Assembly (NCBI GenBank): GCA_019244165.1
Contig: JAFATA010000074.1
Span: forward strand, 21,830 to 85,829
Origin: Pseudonocardiales bacterium
GTDB taxonomy: Bacteria > Actinomycetota > Actinomycetes > Mycobacteriales > Pseudonocardiaceae
Length of the DNA stretch: 64,000 nt
Direction: 5' to 3'
Shown: positions 17,421 to 25,297 of the stretch, piece after piece
How positions within the stretch are numbered: the stretch's first letter is position 1
Layout: every line of letters starts with the position of its first letter
The notes under the pieces: generated by a model
What the model was told of the DNA's origin: nothing
Database searches by the model: none
Seen by the model: only the letters and a program-made list of their open reading frames with translations
Made by a program: the position numbers and the translations under genes

Positions 17421-19285
17421 GAACCCGGATGCCGCGCGGCAGGAGAATCGCGGCGCTGCTGATGGTAGTCATCGCGGTACTGGGCGTGCAGGCCGTGCTG
17501 GGACCACCGGCCCTCGCGCAGATCCCGGGAGTCGAGGACTGCAAACAAGCGCCCAACCCGGAGCGGCCTGGATCCGGCATGGTTGGTGCCCTCGACTCCA
17601 CGCCGCCGCAGGCGGGCACCCCGAACAGCGTGTACGCCGAGGTCGGCTACGCCGGGCTGGTGTGGCATACCTACGACCTGGGCTGCGGCCCCTCGGGGCT
17701 GCGCAACCCCAACGCGGTGATTGACACCTGGACCGGCAACCTGCTCTTCGACGTTGCCAAGGTGATCGTCGGCGCCACCAACGGACTGCACTACGCGCTC
17801 GCCGAGGGTGGGCTGCTGACCCCGCTGAACAATCTGATCGTCTCCGGCACGGACGCGCTGTATCGCAGCGTGTACGCGCCCTGGTTCGGGTTGGTCGCGG
17901 TGCTGTTGGCGATCGTGCTGTTCCGGTCGATCTGGCGCGGCGATCTCGCCACCGTCAGCAAACGCGCGGCGTGGGCGCTGGCCGGTATTTGGCTGGCGGC
18001 CGCCACCTTCCTCACCCCGCTGCTGTACACCCAGGTCCTGGACGGGCTCCTGGTCCAGGGCAGCAACGAGGTGCGCACCGGCTTCCTCTACGACGTCGGG
18101 ATCCAGCAGCGTGACGCGCTGCCGACTCTGCTGCACGAACAGATCATCTACCGGAACTGGCTGCGGGGGGAGTTCGGTTCCCCGGACGGCCCCCAGGCCA
18201 CCCAGCTCGGTCGTGACCTGCTGCGCGCGCAGGCCTACACCAAGCAGGAAATCGCGGCTGGCGCGGATGATCCGAAATCCGGCGTCGCGGACCGCAAGAA
18301 GCAGGAATACAAGGCCGTCGCCGAGCGCACCGGGAGCGCCTACGGCTACTTCCAGGGCGTAGACGGCAACCGGATCGGCGTCGGGTTCCTGGCCGCGTTG
18401 CAGGCGGTGATGTTCGGACTGTTCCAGATGCTCGCCCAGGCGACGCTGCTGCTGGCCCAGGTGCTGCTGCGGGTGGTGATCCTGCTCGGTCCGGTGATCG
18501 GCCTGGTCGCCATCCTGCATCACGACCTGCTGCGCGGGGTCGGTCGCGCGGTCGGCGCCGCGCTGCTCAACATCGCCGTGCTCTCGGTGCTGGCCGCGTT
18601 ACACACGCTGGTGATGGTGTGGGTGTTCGACCCCTCCCGCAACCTCTCGGTGCTCGCCCAGATGCTGCTCGGCGGGATGATCACCTTGGTGATGCTGCTG
18701 ATAGCCCGCCCGATCCGGCGGATGTGGCAGATGACCGAACTCGCGGTCGGTGCGGTGGGTGGTGGGCTGCCGTCCTCCCCACCGGGTGTACTGGCCCGGC
18801 TACGGCGGCGGCCGCCAGGCACCGAGGCCACGGCGTCGGAGCGGTTCTGGGAGGAGGCTCGCGGCACCGAGGCTGATTCGGGAACGCCGACCGTGGACTC
18901 TGTTGCTGGCAGCCGCGGACGTCCCGAGGCTGGTGCACTAGCGGCGATCCCGGTGCTCGGTCCGGGGGGTCTGGGTGGTTCTGGCCAAGGAGGCGCTGCG
19001 GCGGCGCTGACCAGCTCGATCGAGAGCATGGTGCGTCCGGATCGGTTGGCGGCGTTGCCATCCGGGTTCAGCCTCACCGGGGCAGGCCGCGCTCAGATCG
19101 GCGAGGAGGCGGTGTACGTGCCCTCGGCGCTGGACGATCCCCGGGGCGCGCCGCGTCCAGCCGAGCTCGAAGAGGTGGCTGGGCAGCCTGTGTGGGTCCT
19201 CTACCGCCCCTCGGCCGGCCTTGAGGTCGGCCCGGAAGCCGGCGCGGACGGCACTGGCCCTGACAGCGCCCGGACCACGGACTGA
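17417..19285 (+). CDS. TrbL/VirB6-like polytopic secretion channel protein
   Basis: A 622-residue protein. It has an N-terminal signal-type segment (about 1-35, ending in PPALAQ), an extracellular Cys-containing stretch, about six hydrophobic helices between residues 140 and 450, and a long disordered C-terminal tail of about 170 residues rich in Gly, Pro, Ala. This layout fits VirB6/TrbL inner-membrane channel subunits of type IV secretion systems. It overlaps the ATPase gene by 4 nt. Confidence 0.78.
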   Translation: MRTRMPRGRRIAALLMVVIAVLGVQAVLGPPALAQIPGVEDCKQAPNPERPGSGMVGALDSTPPQAGTPNSVYAEVGYAGLVWHTYDLGCGPSGLRNPNAVIDTWTGNLLFDVAKVIVGATNGLHYALAEGGLLTPLNNLIVSGTDALYRSVYAPWFGLVAVLLAIVLFRSIWRGDLATVSKRAAWALAGIWLAAATFLTPLLYTQVLDGLLVQGSNEVRTGFLYDVGIQQRDALPTLLHEQIIYRNWLRGEFGSPDGPQATQLGRDLLRAQAYTKQEIAAGADDPKSGVADRKKQEYKAVAERTGSAYGYFQGVDGNRIGVGFLAALQAVMFGLFQMLAQATLLLAQVLLRVVILLGPVIGLVAILHHDLLRGVGRAVGAALLNIAVLSVLAALHTLVMVWVFDPSRNLSVLAQMLLGGMITLVMLLIARPIRRMWQMTELAVGAVGGGLPSSPPGVLARLRRRPPGTEATASERFWEEARGTEADSGTPTVDSVAGSRGRPEAGALAAIPVLGPGGLGGSGQGGAAAALTSSIESMVRPDRLAALPSGFSLTGAGRAQIGEEAVYVPSALDDPRGAPRPAELEEVAGQPVWVLYRPSAGLEVGPEAGADGTGPDSARTTD

Positions 19286-19300
19286 CCGGGAAAGATCTCC

Positions 19301-19882
19301 GTGCCGATCCGTACCCACCGTGGCCGTGCCGCCGTCTACCGCAAGTTCTGGGGCGCTCCGGTGCGTTCCCCCAAGCACCTCGCCGCAACCATGCTGGCGC
19401 TGGTCGTGATCGTCCTCGGAGCTGAGTGGGCGCTGCCCCACAGCCGGACGAGCATGGTCGGCGCAGCGCCGTCGCACGGCCCGCAGGCCAGCTCGGTCGC
19501 GCCGGCACCAGCCTCGGGGCCGGCCGGAGCCGACCTCGGCCGCGGTCCTCGGGTGCCCTTCCCGACCGGCCCGGCCCCAGCCGCCGCGCTTACCGTCGCA
19601 CGTTCCTGGGTGCAGGCGTTTCTCACGGTCCCGCAGGGCATCACCCCGGCGCGGTGGGCCGAGCAGCTGCGGCCGTACACCACCGACGACTTGTTCCCCC
19701 AACTTCAGTCGATCAACCCGGCGAACGTGCCAGCCGCCCAGATCACCGGTCAACCGCGGACCGTCAGCGTGGGAGAGGACTCGGCTGAGGTGGACGTGCC
19801 CACCACCGCGGTCGTGGTGCGGTTGCTGCTGGTTTCCACTCCCTCCGGCTGGCGAGTGGCCAGCTACGAGCGGGTGGGTTGA
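19301..19882 (+). CDS. VirB8/TcpC-like single-pass membrane protein
   Basis: A 193-residue bitopic protein: basic N-terminus, one helix at about residues 28-45, a Pro/Ala-rich linker, then a globular domain of about 100 residues starting at ALTVARSWVQAFLTVP. That arrangement matches the NTF2-like periplasmic domain of VirB8/TcpC conjugation proteins in Gram-positive systems. It lies 15 bp after the VirB6-like gene and 3 bp before the hydrolase gene. Confidence 0.7.
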   Translation: MPIRTHRGRAAVYRKFWGAPVRSPKHLAATMLALVVIVLGAEWALPHSRTSMVGAAPSHGPQASSVAPAPASGPAGADLGRGPRVPFPTGPAPAAALTVARSWVQAFLTVPQGITPARWAEQLRPYTTDDLFPQLQSINPANVPAAQITGQPRTVSVGEDSAEVDVPTTAVVVRLLLVSTPSGWRVASYERVG

Positions 19883-19885
19883 GCC

Positions 19886-20899
19886 ATGCGGCGGTGGCTG
19901 ATCGGGCTTCTGGTTCTCGGCTCCTTCGGCGGTTTCATCGCGGTAGGCGCGATCTTTGTCCTGCTGGGTGGCGTCGGTTCCGGCGACTTCATGTTTGGCG
20001 CGCCCTGCGGCACGGTTCTCGCGTCCACCGATCCCCGGGAAGCGCCACGGGTGGCCGTCCGGGTCAGTGACCTCGATATGGAGCAACGGGCCATCGCCCA
20101 GCAGATCATCGCGATCGGCAAACAGCGCCGGTTGCCGCCGCGAGCGTGGCAGATCGCCATCCAGGCGGCGATGACCGAGTCCCGGCTGCATAACCTGCAC
20201 TACGGCGACCGGGACTCGCTGGGCATCTTCCAGATGCGCCCCTCCCAGGGGTGGGGTGGCACCACCCAGGTCACCGATCCCGTCTACGAGATCAACAAGT
20301 TCTACGACGTGTTGCTGACGGTGCCCGGTTGGCAAACCCAGCGGCCCGGCGATTCCGCGCAGGACGTCGAGCGGTCGGCCTTCCCGGCGCGCTACCACCA
20401 GTGGGAACCGTTGGCGGTCAACGTGATCGGCGCTGTGGGCGGCGATGTCGCGGAGTTCACCCGGGTGTCCTGCGCCGCGCCACTTCCCCCACACGCGTCC
20501 TCCGAGGTTGCCGAGCGGGCGATGCGCTACGCGTTGGGTGAAGTCGGCAAGCCCTACGTCTGGGGCGCTACCGGGCCTGCTGCCTACGACTGCTCGGGAC
20601 TGATGTTGCGAGCCTACGAGTCGGCTGGGGTCACGCTGCCTCGGGTGGCGCGGCAGCAGTACTGGGCTGGTGCCCAGCTGCCGGTGCGCCAGGCGCAACC
20701 CGGAGACCTGTTGTTCTGGGGTTACGACAGGTCGAACCCGGATAGCATCCACCACGTTGCGATGTATCTGGGTAACGGCCGCATGGTCGAGGCGGCGAAT
20801 GAAACGGTGCCGCTGCGGCAGCGGGCTGTGAGCTTTGAGGAGCGCGAACTGATGCCGCTCGCGGTCCGGCCCGGTGTGCCGGTCGCGAAGGCGGCCTGA
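19886..20899 (+). CDS. Transglycosylase-like/NlpC-P60 cell-wall hydrolase of the T4SS-like operon
   Basis: A 337-residue protein with an N-terminal membrane anchor (about 4-28), a middle region resembling a lysozyme-like transglycosylase (TESRLHNL, then DSLGIFQMRPSQGWG), and a C-terminal NlpC/P60 peptidase with the catalytic Cys in YDCSGLMLRAY and His in HHVAMYLG. Such two-domain enzymes (VirB1/TcpG-like) open peptidoglycan for secretion machines. It is embedded in the operon. Confidence 0.9.
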   Translation: MRRWLIGLLVLGSFGGFIAVGAIFVLLGGVGSGDFMFGAPCGTVLASTDPREAPRVAVRVSDLDMEQRAIAQQIIAIGKQRRLPPRAWQIAIQAAMTESRLHNLHYGDRDSLGIFQMRPSQGWGGTTQVTDPVYEINKFYDVLLTVPGWQTQRPGDSAQDVERSAFPARYHQWEPLAVNVIGAVGGDVAEFTRVSCAAPLPPHASSEVAERAMRYALGEVGKPYVWGATGPAAYDCSGLMLRAYESAGVTLPRVARQQYWAGAQLPVRQAQPGDLLFWGYDRSNPDSIHHVAMYLGNGRMVEAANETVPLRQRAVSFEERELMPLAVRPGVPVAKAA

Positions 20900-20914
20900 C
20901 ATCCGGAGGTGAAG

Positions 20915-21340
20915 GTGTACGCGTCAGACCCGATCCCGCGACCGGCCGGTCGACCGGCTTCGGCCACCCCGCTGCGGGATCATCTCGAGCGGGCCACGGT
21001 GGGGGTCAACGAGGGCTACGTCGTGTTGCCCCGGTCACTGGCTGAGGAGATGCCCTTGCCCTGGCAGCAGCAGATGGCCTATCTCCTCGATGAGTTCCAT
21101 CAGACCTACGGCGATCTGCCGTGGCCGGTCTACCGGGTGGTACCCAGCCGCACCGAACGGCTGGTCGACCTGGACGAGGGCCAGCTCGCCGAGGCCGGTT
21201 ATCTGCTGGAGATCGACGCCAGCGGCGAGCTGGTGTACCGGGACCGGAACGACTCGGTGGTAACCGACCCGCAGTCCAGGGAAGTCCTGGTGTCCTGCCT
21301 GGACCCGATACCCCGCCGCTCACCAGCGATCAACCCGTGA
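20915..21340 (+). CDS. Conserved hypothetical at the end of the T4SS-like operon
   Basis: A 141-residue soluble protein. I prefer GTG at 20915 because GGAGG lies 6 bases upstream; the GTG at 20909 is directly adjacent to it. The sequence has an ordered middle (VLPRSLAEEMPLPWQQQMAYL) and no motif I recognise. Its stop overlaps the start of the F420 oxidoreductase gene by 4 nt, so the two are probably co-translated. Confidence 0.6.
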   Translation: MYASDPIPRPAGRPASATPLRDHLERATVGVNEGYVVLPRSLAEEMPLPWQQQMAYLLDEFHQTYGDLPWPVYRVVPSRTERLVDLDEGQLAEAGYLLEIDASGELVYRDRNDSVVTDPQSREVLVSCLDPIPRRSPAINP

Positions 21341-22011
21341 GCCAAGCTGACCTCTCGCGCCTGGCCATCGGAGTTCTTGGTGGCACCGGTCCGCAGGGCC
21401 GCGGTTTGGCCTACCGGTGGGCGCTCGGCGGGCTGTCGGTGGTGATCGGCTCCCGAGACCTTTCTCGGGCCGAGCACACCGCGGCCTTGCTGCGGGACCG
21501 TGCCGGCTCACCGCGGGTGTCCGGCACGGACAACGCCGGCTGTGCCGCCGAGTCAGATCTGGTCGTGGTGGCGGTGCCCTTCGACGGTCACGCAGGGTTG
21601 CTCACCTCGCTGCGCTCACCGTTGGCCGGCACGATCGTGGTCGACTGCGTGAACCCGCTGGCATTCGACCAACAAGGCCCGTACCCGCGGGCGGTGCCGG
21701 AGGGCAGCGCCGCCGCGCAGGCCCAGGCCCTGCTGCCCGACTCGCGGGTGACCGCAGCGTTCCACCATGTCTCCGCGGTGCTGCTGGAGGACCCCGCGGT
21801 GAGCACCCTGGACACCGACGTGCTGGTGTTGGGCGACGACCGGGCGGCCACCCACCTGGTGTGTGCTCTGGCCGACGCGATACCGGGCATGCGTGGCATC
21901 TACGGGGGTCGGCTGCGCAACGCCGGCCAGGTGGAGGCGTTAACCGCCAACCTCGTCGCGATTAACAGGCGATACCACACGCACGCCGGGATCCGGGTCA
22001 CCGGCCTCTGA
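21337..22011 (+). CDS. npdG: F420-dependent NADP oxidoreductase (NADPH:F420 reductase)
   Basis: A 224-residue protein with the NPDG-specific Rossmann start IGVLGGTGPQGRGLAYRW and VVIGSRDLSRA, which sets NADP specificity, followed by VVVAVPFDGH and DCVNPLAF. The enzyme transfers hydride between NADPH and coenzyme F420, implying that the host makes F420, as many actinobacteria do. GTG at 21337 overlaps the preceding stop (GTGA). Length is typical for the family (about 220). Its coupling to a secretion-like operon is unexpected. Confidence 0.92.
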   Translation: MSQADLSRLAIGVLGGTGPQGRGLAYRWALGGLSVVIGSRDLSRAEHTAALLRDRAGSPRVSGTDNAGCAAESDLVVVAVPFDGHAGLLTSLRSPLAGTIVVDCVNPLAFDQQGPYPRAVPEGSAAAQAQALLPDSRVTAAFHHVSAVLLEDPAVSTLDTDVLVLGDDRAATHLVCALADAIPGMRGIYGGRLRNAGQVEALTANLVAINRRYHTHAGIRVTGL

Positions 22012-22018
22012 GCCCCGT

Positions 22019-22882
22019 TCAGTGGTAGGTGTGCTCGGAACCCGGGTAGGCGCCCGAGCGGACCTCCTCGGCGAAGTGGCTCGCGGCCTCCCGGAGCCCG
22101 TCGCCGAGCTGGGCGTAGGCCTTGACGAACCTCGGCATGGGGCCGGCGGCAGGGTGAAAGGCCGCCATGTCCTGCCACACCATGACCTGCGCGTCGCAGG
22201 CCGGCCCGGCCCCGATCCCGATGGTGGGCACACTCGTCACCGCGGTGACTCGCGCGGCCAACTCGGCGGGCACGACTTCGAGCACGATGGCGAACGCCCC
22301 GGCGGCTTCCAGAGCTTTGGCGTCCTCCAGCAAGCGCTCACCGGGTTCGCCCCGTCCCTGCACCTGGTAGCCGCCCATCGTGTGCACCGACTGCGGGGTG
22401 AGCCCGAGGTGGCCCATCACCGGCACGCCCGCCGCGACCAGCGCTTCGACCTGCGGCACCACCCGGCGGCCACCCTCGAGCTTCACCGCATGCGCGCCGG
22501 CCTCCTTCAGGAAACGGGCCGCGGTCTCTAGCGCCTGGGTCGGGGAGGACTGGTAGGAGCCGAAGGGCAGATCAGCGACGATCAACGCCCGGCGGGCGCC
22601 GCGGACCACGCCGCGCACCAGGGGCACCAGCTCCTCGACGGTGACCGGGACCGTCGTGTCGTAGCCGTAGACGACGTTGGCGGCGGAGTCGCCGATCAGC
22701 AGCACGGGGATTCCGGCGGCGTCGAGCAGCGCGGCCGTGGAGTAGTCATACGCGGTGAGCATCGCCCATTTCTCGCCACGACGTTTGGCCGCCATGAGAT
22801 CCTGGATGCGGACTCGCCTGATTTTCTGGTCGGGTCCCACCGGTCCGCCGTACAGTGCGGGTTGGGCAGCAACTGCGGTCAT
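22019..22882 (-). CDS. panB: 3-methyl-2-oxobutanoate hydroxymethyltransferase
   Basis: A 287-residue Pan[19 protein letters not shown] at the N-terminus, [16 protein letters not shown] with metal-binding Asp, [16 protein letters not shown] and [13 protein letters not shown]. It converts 2-oxoisovalerate to ketopantoate with 5,10-methylene-THF in pantothenate and CoA synthesis. It converges with npdG (7-bp gap). In mycobacteria panB lies close to glnA2 and glnE; here the same neighbours are interrupted by inserted genes. Confidence 0.97.
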   Translation of the reverse strand: MTAVAAQPALYGGPVGPDQKIRRVRIQDLMAAKRRGEKWAMLTAYDYSTAALLDAAGIPVLLIGDSAANVVYGYDTTVPVTVEELVPLVRGVVRGARRALIVADLPFGSYQSSPTQALETAARFLKEAGAHAVKLEGGRRVVPQVEALVAAGVPVMGHLGLTPQSVHTMGGYQVQGRGEPGERLLEDAKALEAAGAFAIVLEVVPAELAARVTAVTSVPTIGIGAGPACDAQVMVWQDMAAFHPAAGPMPRFVKAYAQLGDGLREAASHFAEEVRSGAYPGSEHTYH

Positions 22883-22975
22883 CTTCGACCGTCCTCCCTC
22901 GAGGCCGGCGATTGTCCGCCGGTCCCCGTGTCATGCAGGATCGCTTATATCAAAGCCTGACACCAATTGCCAGGG

Positions 22976-23014
22976 CTGGCCCTAGCGCGCGATGAGGCTC
23001 ACACGCTAGGCCAG
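22976..23014 (-). terminator. Hairpin at the 3' end of the PIMT-like gene
   Basis: CTGGCCCTAGCG (22976-22987) pairs with CGCTAGGCCAG (23004-23014) apart from one bulged base, around a 16-nt loop. It overlaps the stop codon of the methyltransferase gene and would end that transcript before panB. There is no clear T-run. Confidence 0.5.
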
Positions 23015-24142
23015 GCTCACGTGCTGCCCGTGCGGGGTGATGGTGAACTGCCAGCGCGTGGCGGCGGGTCGGCCGAGCTGTTCCCATCGGTGGTAGGCGG
23101 TGGTGATCTCGTCCCAGAGTCGCCGTGGCCCGAACTGGTGCACGGGCCAGCGTCGGGTTCCGGGGTGGTAGTCAAACCGCGCCCAGGATCGGGATCGTGG
23201 GTCAAGGAACCATACGCACCAGTGGCCGTCGTCATCGGTGGCGGCCACGTACTCGACATGGCAATCGGACACCTGAAGTGCGACCGCGAAGGGTGCGTCG
23301 TCGTTACCGACGTAGGAAGCGTGCAAGTCGGTGTCGCTGACTTCGGGGATGTCCGTGTCGCGCACCACCTCGGTGATCTCGGGTCGGGGAGTTCGCTGGT
23401 CGCGCAGTTCCATGAACGAGATGGTGGTGTTGATGAGTCCCCCGGTGGCCGTGCCGTCGGAGTTGACGCTCAGCGACAGCAGCCCGGCCGGCTTGTAGGC
23501 GCTACCCCAAGGGGTGACGACCAGCCCACCTGGCCGGGTCTGCGCCACCCACGCATAGGGCACCCGGGGTGCGGCGGCGGTGGGGAGCACCCGATCGAAC
23601 GGTGCCCCGGCGGGGTGGCCGTGCGCCCCGTCACCGGTGAGCACGGTGACCTCGCCGTACCCGGCGGTGGCGAGCGCGGCCTGGGCCCGCGCCGCCAGGA
23701 GGGGGTCGACTTCGATCGTCGTGACGTTGCTGGCGCCGAGGTAGTGCGCCAGCAATGCGGCGGTGTAGCCGGTGCCTGTGCCGATCTCCAGTACCCGCAT
23801 TCCCGGCTGAACCTGTCCGGCTTGCAGCATCAGGGCGACAATGTCCGGACGTGAGGCCGAACTGGTCGGTACCCGGCCGCGCCCATCAGGGCCGGCTGGG
23901 CTGCCGTCGTCGACCTGAGTGATCACGTAGCGAGGCCCGTATGCCCGGCGCAACCACTCCTGCGGGTCCTCCGCGCGGTGCAGCGCCACCAGATCGTCCC
24001 CGTCGCGGCGCCAGATCACCTCGGGAATGAATACTTCCCGGGGCACCGCCAAAAACGCCGCCCGCCACGGCTCGCCGAGCACTCCCTCCGCCGTCAGGTC
24101 CTCCACCAGCTCAGCCCACGAGGGTGGCGCCGTTGTGGTCAC
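23006..24142 (-). CDS. PIMT-like O-methyltransferase paired with a small peptide gene
   Basis: A 378-residue protein. Residues about 1-230 resemble protein-L-isoaspartate O-methyltransferase: PTSSASRPDIVALML precedes motif I VLEIGTGTGYTAAL (117-130) and TIEVDPLLAARA. A C-terminal domain of about 140 residues, absent from housekeeping PIMTs, follows. Such extended PIMT homologues act in RiPP pathways (LanSA in lanthipeptides, ThfM-type in graspetides, NmaM in imiditides), methylating Asp so that it cyclises to aspartimide. The GTG start overlaps the stop of a 45-residue Asp-rich peptide gene, which I infer is its substrate. A role in repairing isoaspartate cannot be excluded. Confidence 0.82.
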   Translation of the reverse strand: MTTTAPPSWAELVEDLTAEGVLGEPWRAAFLAVPREVFIPEVIWRRDGDDLVALHRAEDPQEWLRRAYGPRYVITQVDDGSPAGPDGRGRVPTSSASRPDIVALMLQAGQVQPGMRVLEIGTGTGYTAALLAHYLGASNVTTIEVDPLLAARAQAALATAGYGEVTVLTGDGAHGHPAGAPFDRVLPTAAAPRVPYAWVAQTRPGGLVVTPWGSAYKPAGLLSLSVNSDGTATGGLINTTISFMELRDQRTPRPEITEVVRDTDIPEVSDTDLHASYVGNDDAPFAVALQVSDCHVEYVAATDDDGHWCVWFLDPRSRSWARFDYHPGTRRWPVHQFGPRRLWDEITTAYHRWEQLGRPAATRWQFTITPHGQHVSLA

Positions 24143-24276
24143 TTCTTGTCCTGGTCATCGTCGGTGTCCGGTTTCCCGTGCTTGCCACCAGGATCCTCAG
24201 CCGGTATCGGCCGATGAGGGTCGTGCCCGTTCCCCACGTACTTGTCTTGGGGGTCTTGTTTCTCGTGTTTGCCCAC
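24139..24276 (-). CDS. Small Asp/Lys/Gly-rich peptide, candidate RiPP (imiditide-like) precursor
   Basis: A 45-residue frame from GTG at 24276 with GAGGG about 8 bases upstream. It begins MGKHEKQDPQDKYVGNGHDP and ends GKHGKPDTDDDQDKK. It is highly charged, without hydrophobic core, Cys or signal, and contains eight Asp, several before Pro. The TGA overlaps the GTG of the PIMT-like methyltransferase (GTGA), the strongest evidence that it is translated and functionally linked. Imiditide precursors are similarly short and charged and are modified by a PIMT homologue alone. No ATP-grasp ligase, lanthionine synthetase or protease gene is adjacent. Confidence 0.7.
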   Translation of the reverse strand: MGKHEKQDPQDKYVGNGHDPHRPIPAEDPGGKHGKPDTDDDQDKK

Positions 24277-24493
24277 GGTGTTTTCCCTCGCGGCGTTTGT
24301 TAGCAGGACGGATCAGGGTGTTACGGTGCGATACCATCATCCGACGACCGGCTCGGCGACGTTCCGTCGTCCTCGGGGGAGCCTGGCTGGTGGTCAGTGA
24401 CCTTGCCCCTTATCGGCGACGGCCCGCCGTGCGCCAGCTCACCGAGCAGGCCGCTGGACTCCTCACCTCCTCGGAGGCGAGCGGAGTAGCGGA

Positions 24494-24928
24494 TCATGGT
24501 ACGAGCAGCTGGGCCTTGGCCCCGACTGCTAGGTAGGTCGATGCCGCCCGCCGATCCATGGTGACGAGTGGTCGGCCCGCAGCTGCAGCGGCTGCGCCGA
24601 CGAGTGCGTCGTACACGGCACCGCCGATGATGTCTGCTCGGGCGAACAGCTCCAGCAGAACCTCGGCCTGCGGTGCTGGCAGCGGCGCCCAGCCGAGGAA
24701 CGCTCGCTGCATCAGCTCCAAGGCTTCAGAACCGGTGCGTCGGATCGCACCAGGAAGCCGGGTGAGGACTGAGTAGGTCTCGAACCATGCGTGTCCAGCG
24801 AGACCCACCGCATTGCTCGTGACCAAGCGGAGCGCGGCCGCGTGGTGCTCGTGGTCGGCCACCAAAGCCGGGATCGCGATGCTGGTGTCGAGAAGCAACG
24901 AGACAGGCAGCTCACCGGCGGGTGGCAT
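24494..24928 (-). CDS. vapC: VapC-like PIN-domain toxin
   Basis: A 144-residue PIN-domain protein. LLLDTSIAIPAL carries the first acidic residue, a glutamate follows in HAWFETYSVLTRLP, and the late acidic residues lie in AVYDALVGAAAAAAGRPLVTMDRRA. PIN toxins of VapC type are Mg-dependent RNases that cut tRNA or rRNA. I placed the start at ATG 24928, which overlaps the antitoxin gene by 17 nt; the more upstream ATG at 24979 lies deep in that gene. Confidence 0.88.
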   Translation of the reverse strand: MPPAGELPVSLLLDTSIAIPALVADHEHHAAALRLVTSNAVGLAGHAWFETYSVLTRLPGAIRRTGSEALELMQRAFLGWAPLPAPQAEVLLELFARADIIGGAVYDALVGAAAAAAGRPLVTMDRRAASTYLAVGAKAQLLVP

Positions 24929-25151
24929 CACGGAGCGCCCGTACCTGGTCAGCGGTGAGCGGTTGACCAGTGGGAGCAATGACGAGGATGCCTGCTTCCT
25001 CAGCCATCGGCACGCGTTCGGTGACCGGTGTCACGACGACCGAGCCGTCGCTCTCGATCACCTCGACCTCACTTCCCGTGTGCAGCGCCAGCCTGTCCCG
25101 AATCGCCTTCGGGACAACAACGCGACCACCAGCGTCGACCGTAGTACGCAT
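24912..25151 (-). CDS. vapB: VapB-like antitoxin, SpoVT/AbrB DNA-binding domain
   Basis: A 79-residue antitoxin. MRTTVDAGGRVVVPKAIR is the swapped-hairpin AbrB/MazE DNA-binding start, followed by GSEVEVIESDGSVVVTPV; the C-terminus (TADQVRALRDATRR) would bind the toxin. I chose ATG at 25151 since this is the first residue of the conserved domain; an upstream start at 25238 adds 29 residues that overlap the nadE-derived repeat region. It probably autoregulates the vapBC operon. Confidence 0.88.
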   Translation of the reverse strand: MRTTVDAGGRVVVPKAIRDRLALHTGSEVEVIESDGSVVVTPVTERVPMAEEAGILVIAPTGQPLTADQVRALRDATRR

Positions 25152-25205
25152 GCCATCAGGATACCATCTTGCTGCCATCCACTCTGCCAGGTGCACAACG
25201 GGGCC

Positions 25206-25253
25206 CGTTCGCGTCAGCGGTTGGTGATCGGCAGTCACCGGTCCCGGCCGAAA
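25206..25253 (-). repeat. Displaced copy of the nadE 3' end (direct repeat with 29396-29443)
   Basis: 45 of 48 bases match the nadE 3' coding end at 29396-29443, in the same orientation. Read as nadE it would give FGRDR, stop, LPITNR, stop, so the copy carries two nonsense changes and is a relic. It marks the far boundary of a 4.2-kb segment inserted after nadE. Confidence 0.9.
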
Positions 25254-25297
25254 ACGGTCCTACGACGGAACCGCCACTTCTCGCGAGAAGCACCTGA

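Noticed and set aside
13966..21340. Integrative conjugative element
   Set aside because: No relaxase, coupling protein, integrase, replication gene or flanking repeats could be found around the secretion-like operon.
24277..24493. Small gene between the peptide gene and vapC on the plus strand
   Set aside because: The open frame there has no ribosome site, and its product has no recognisable features.
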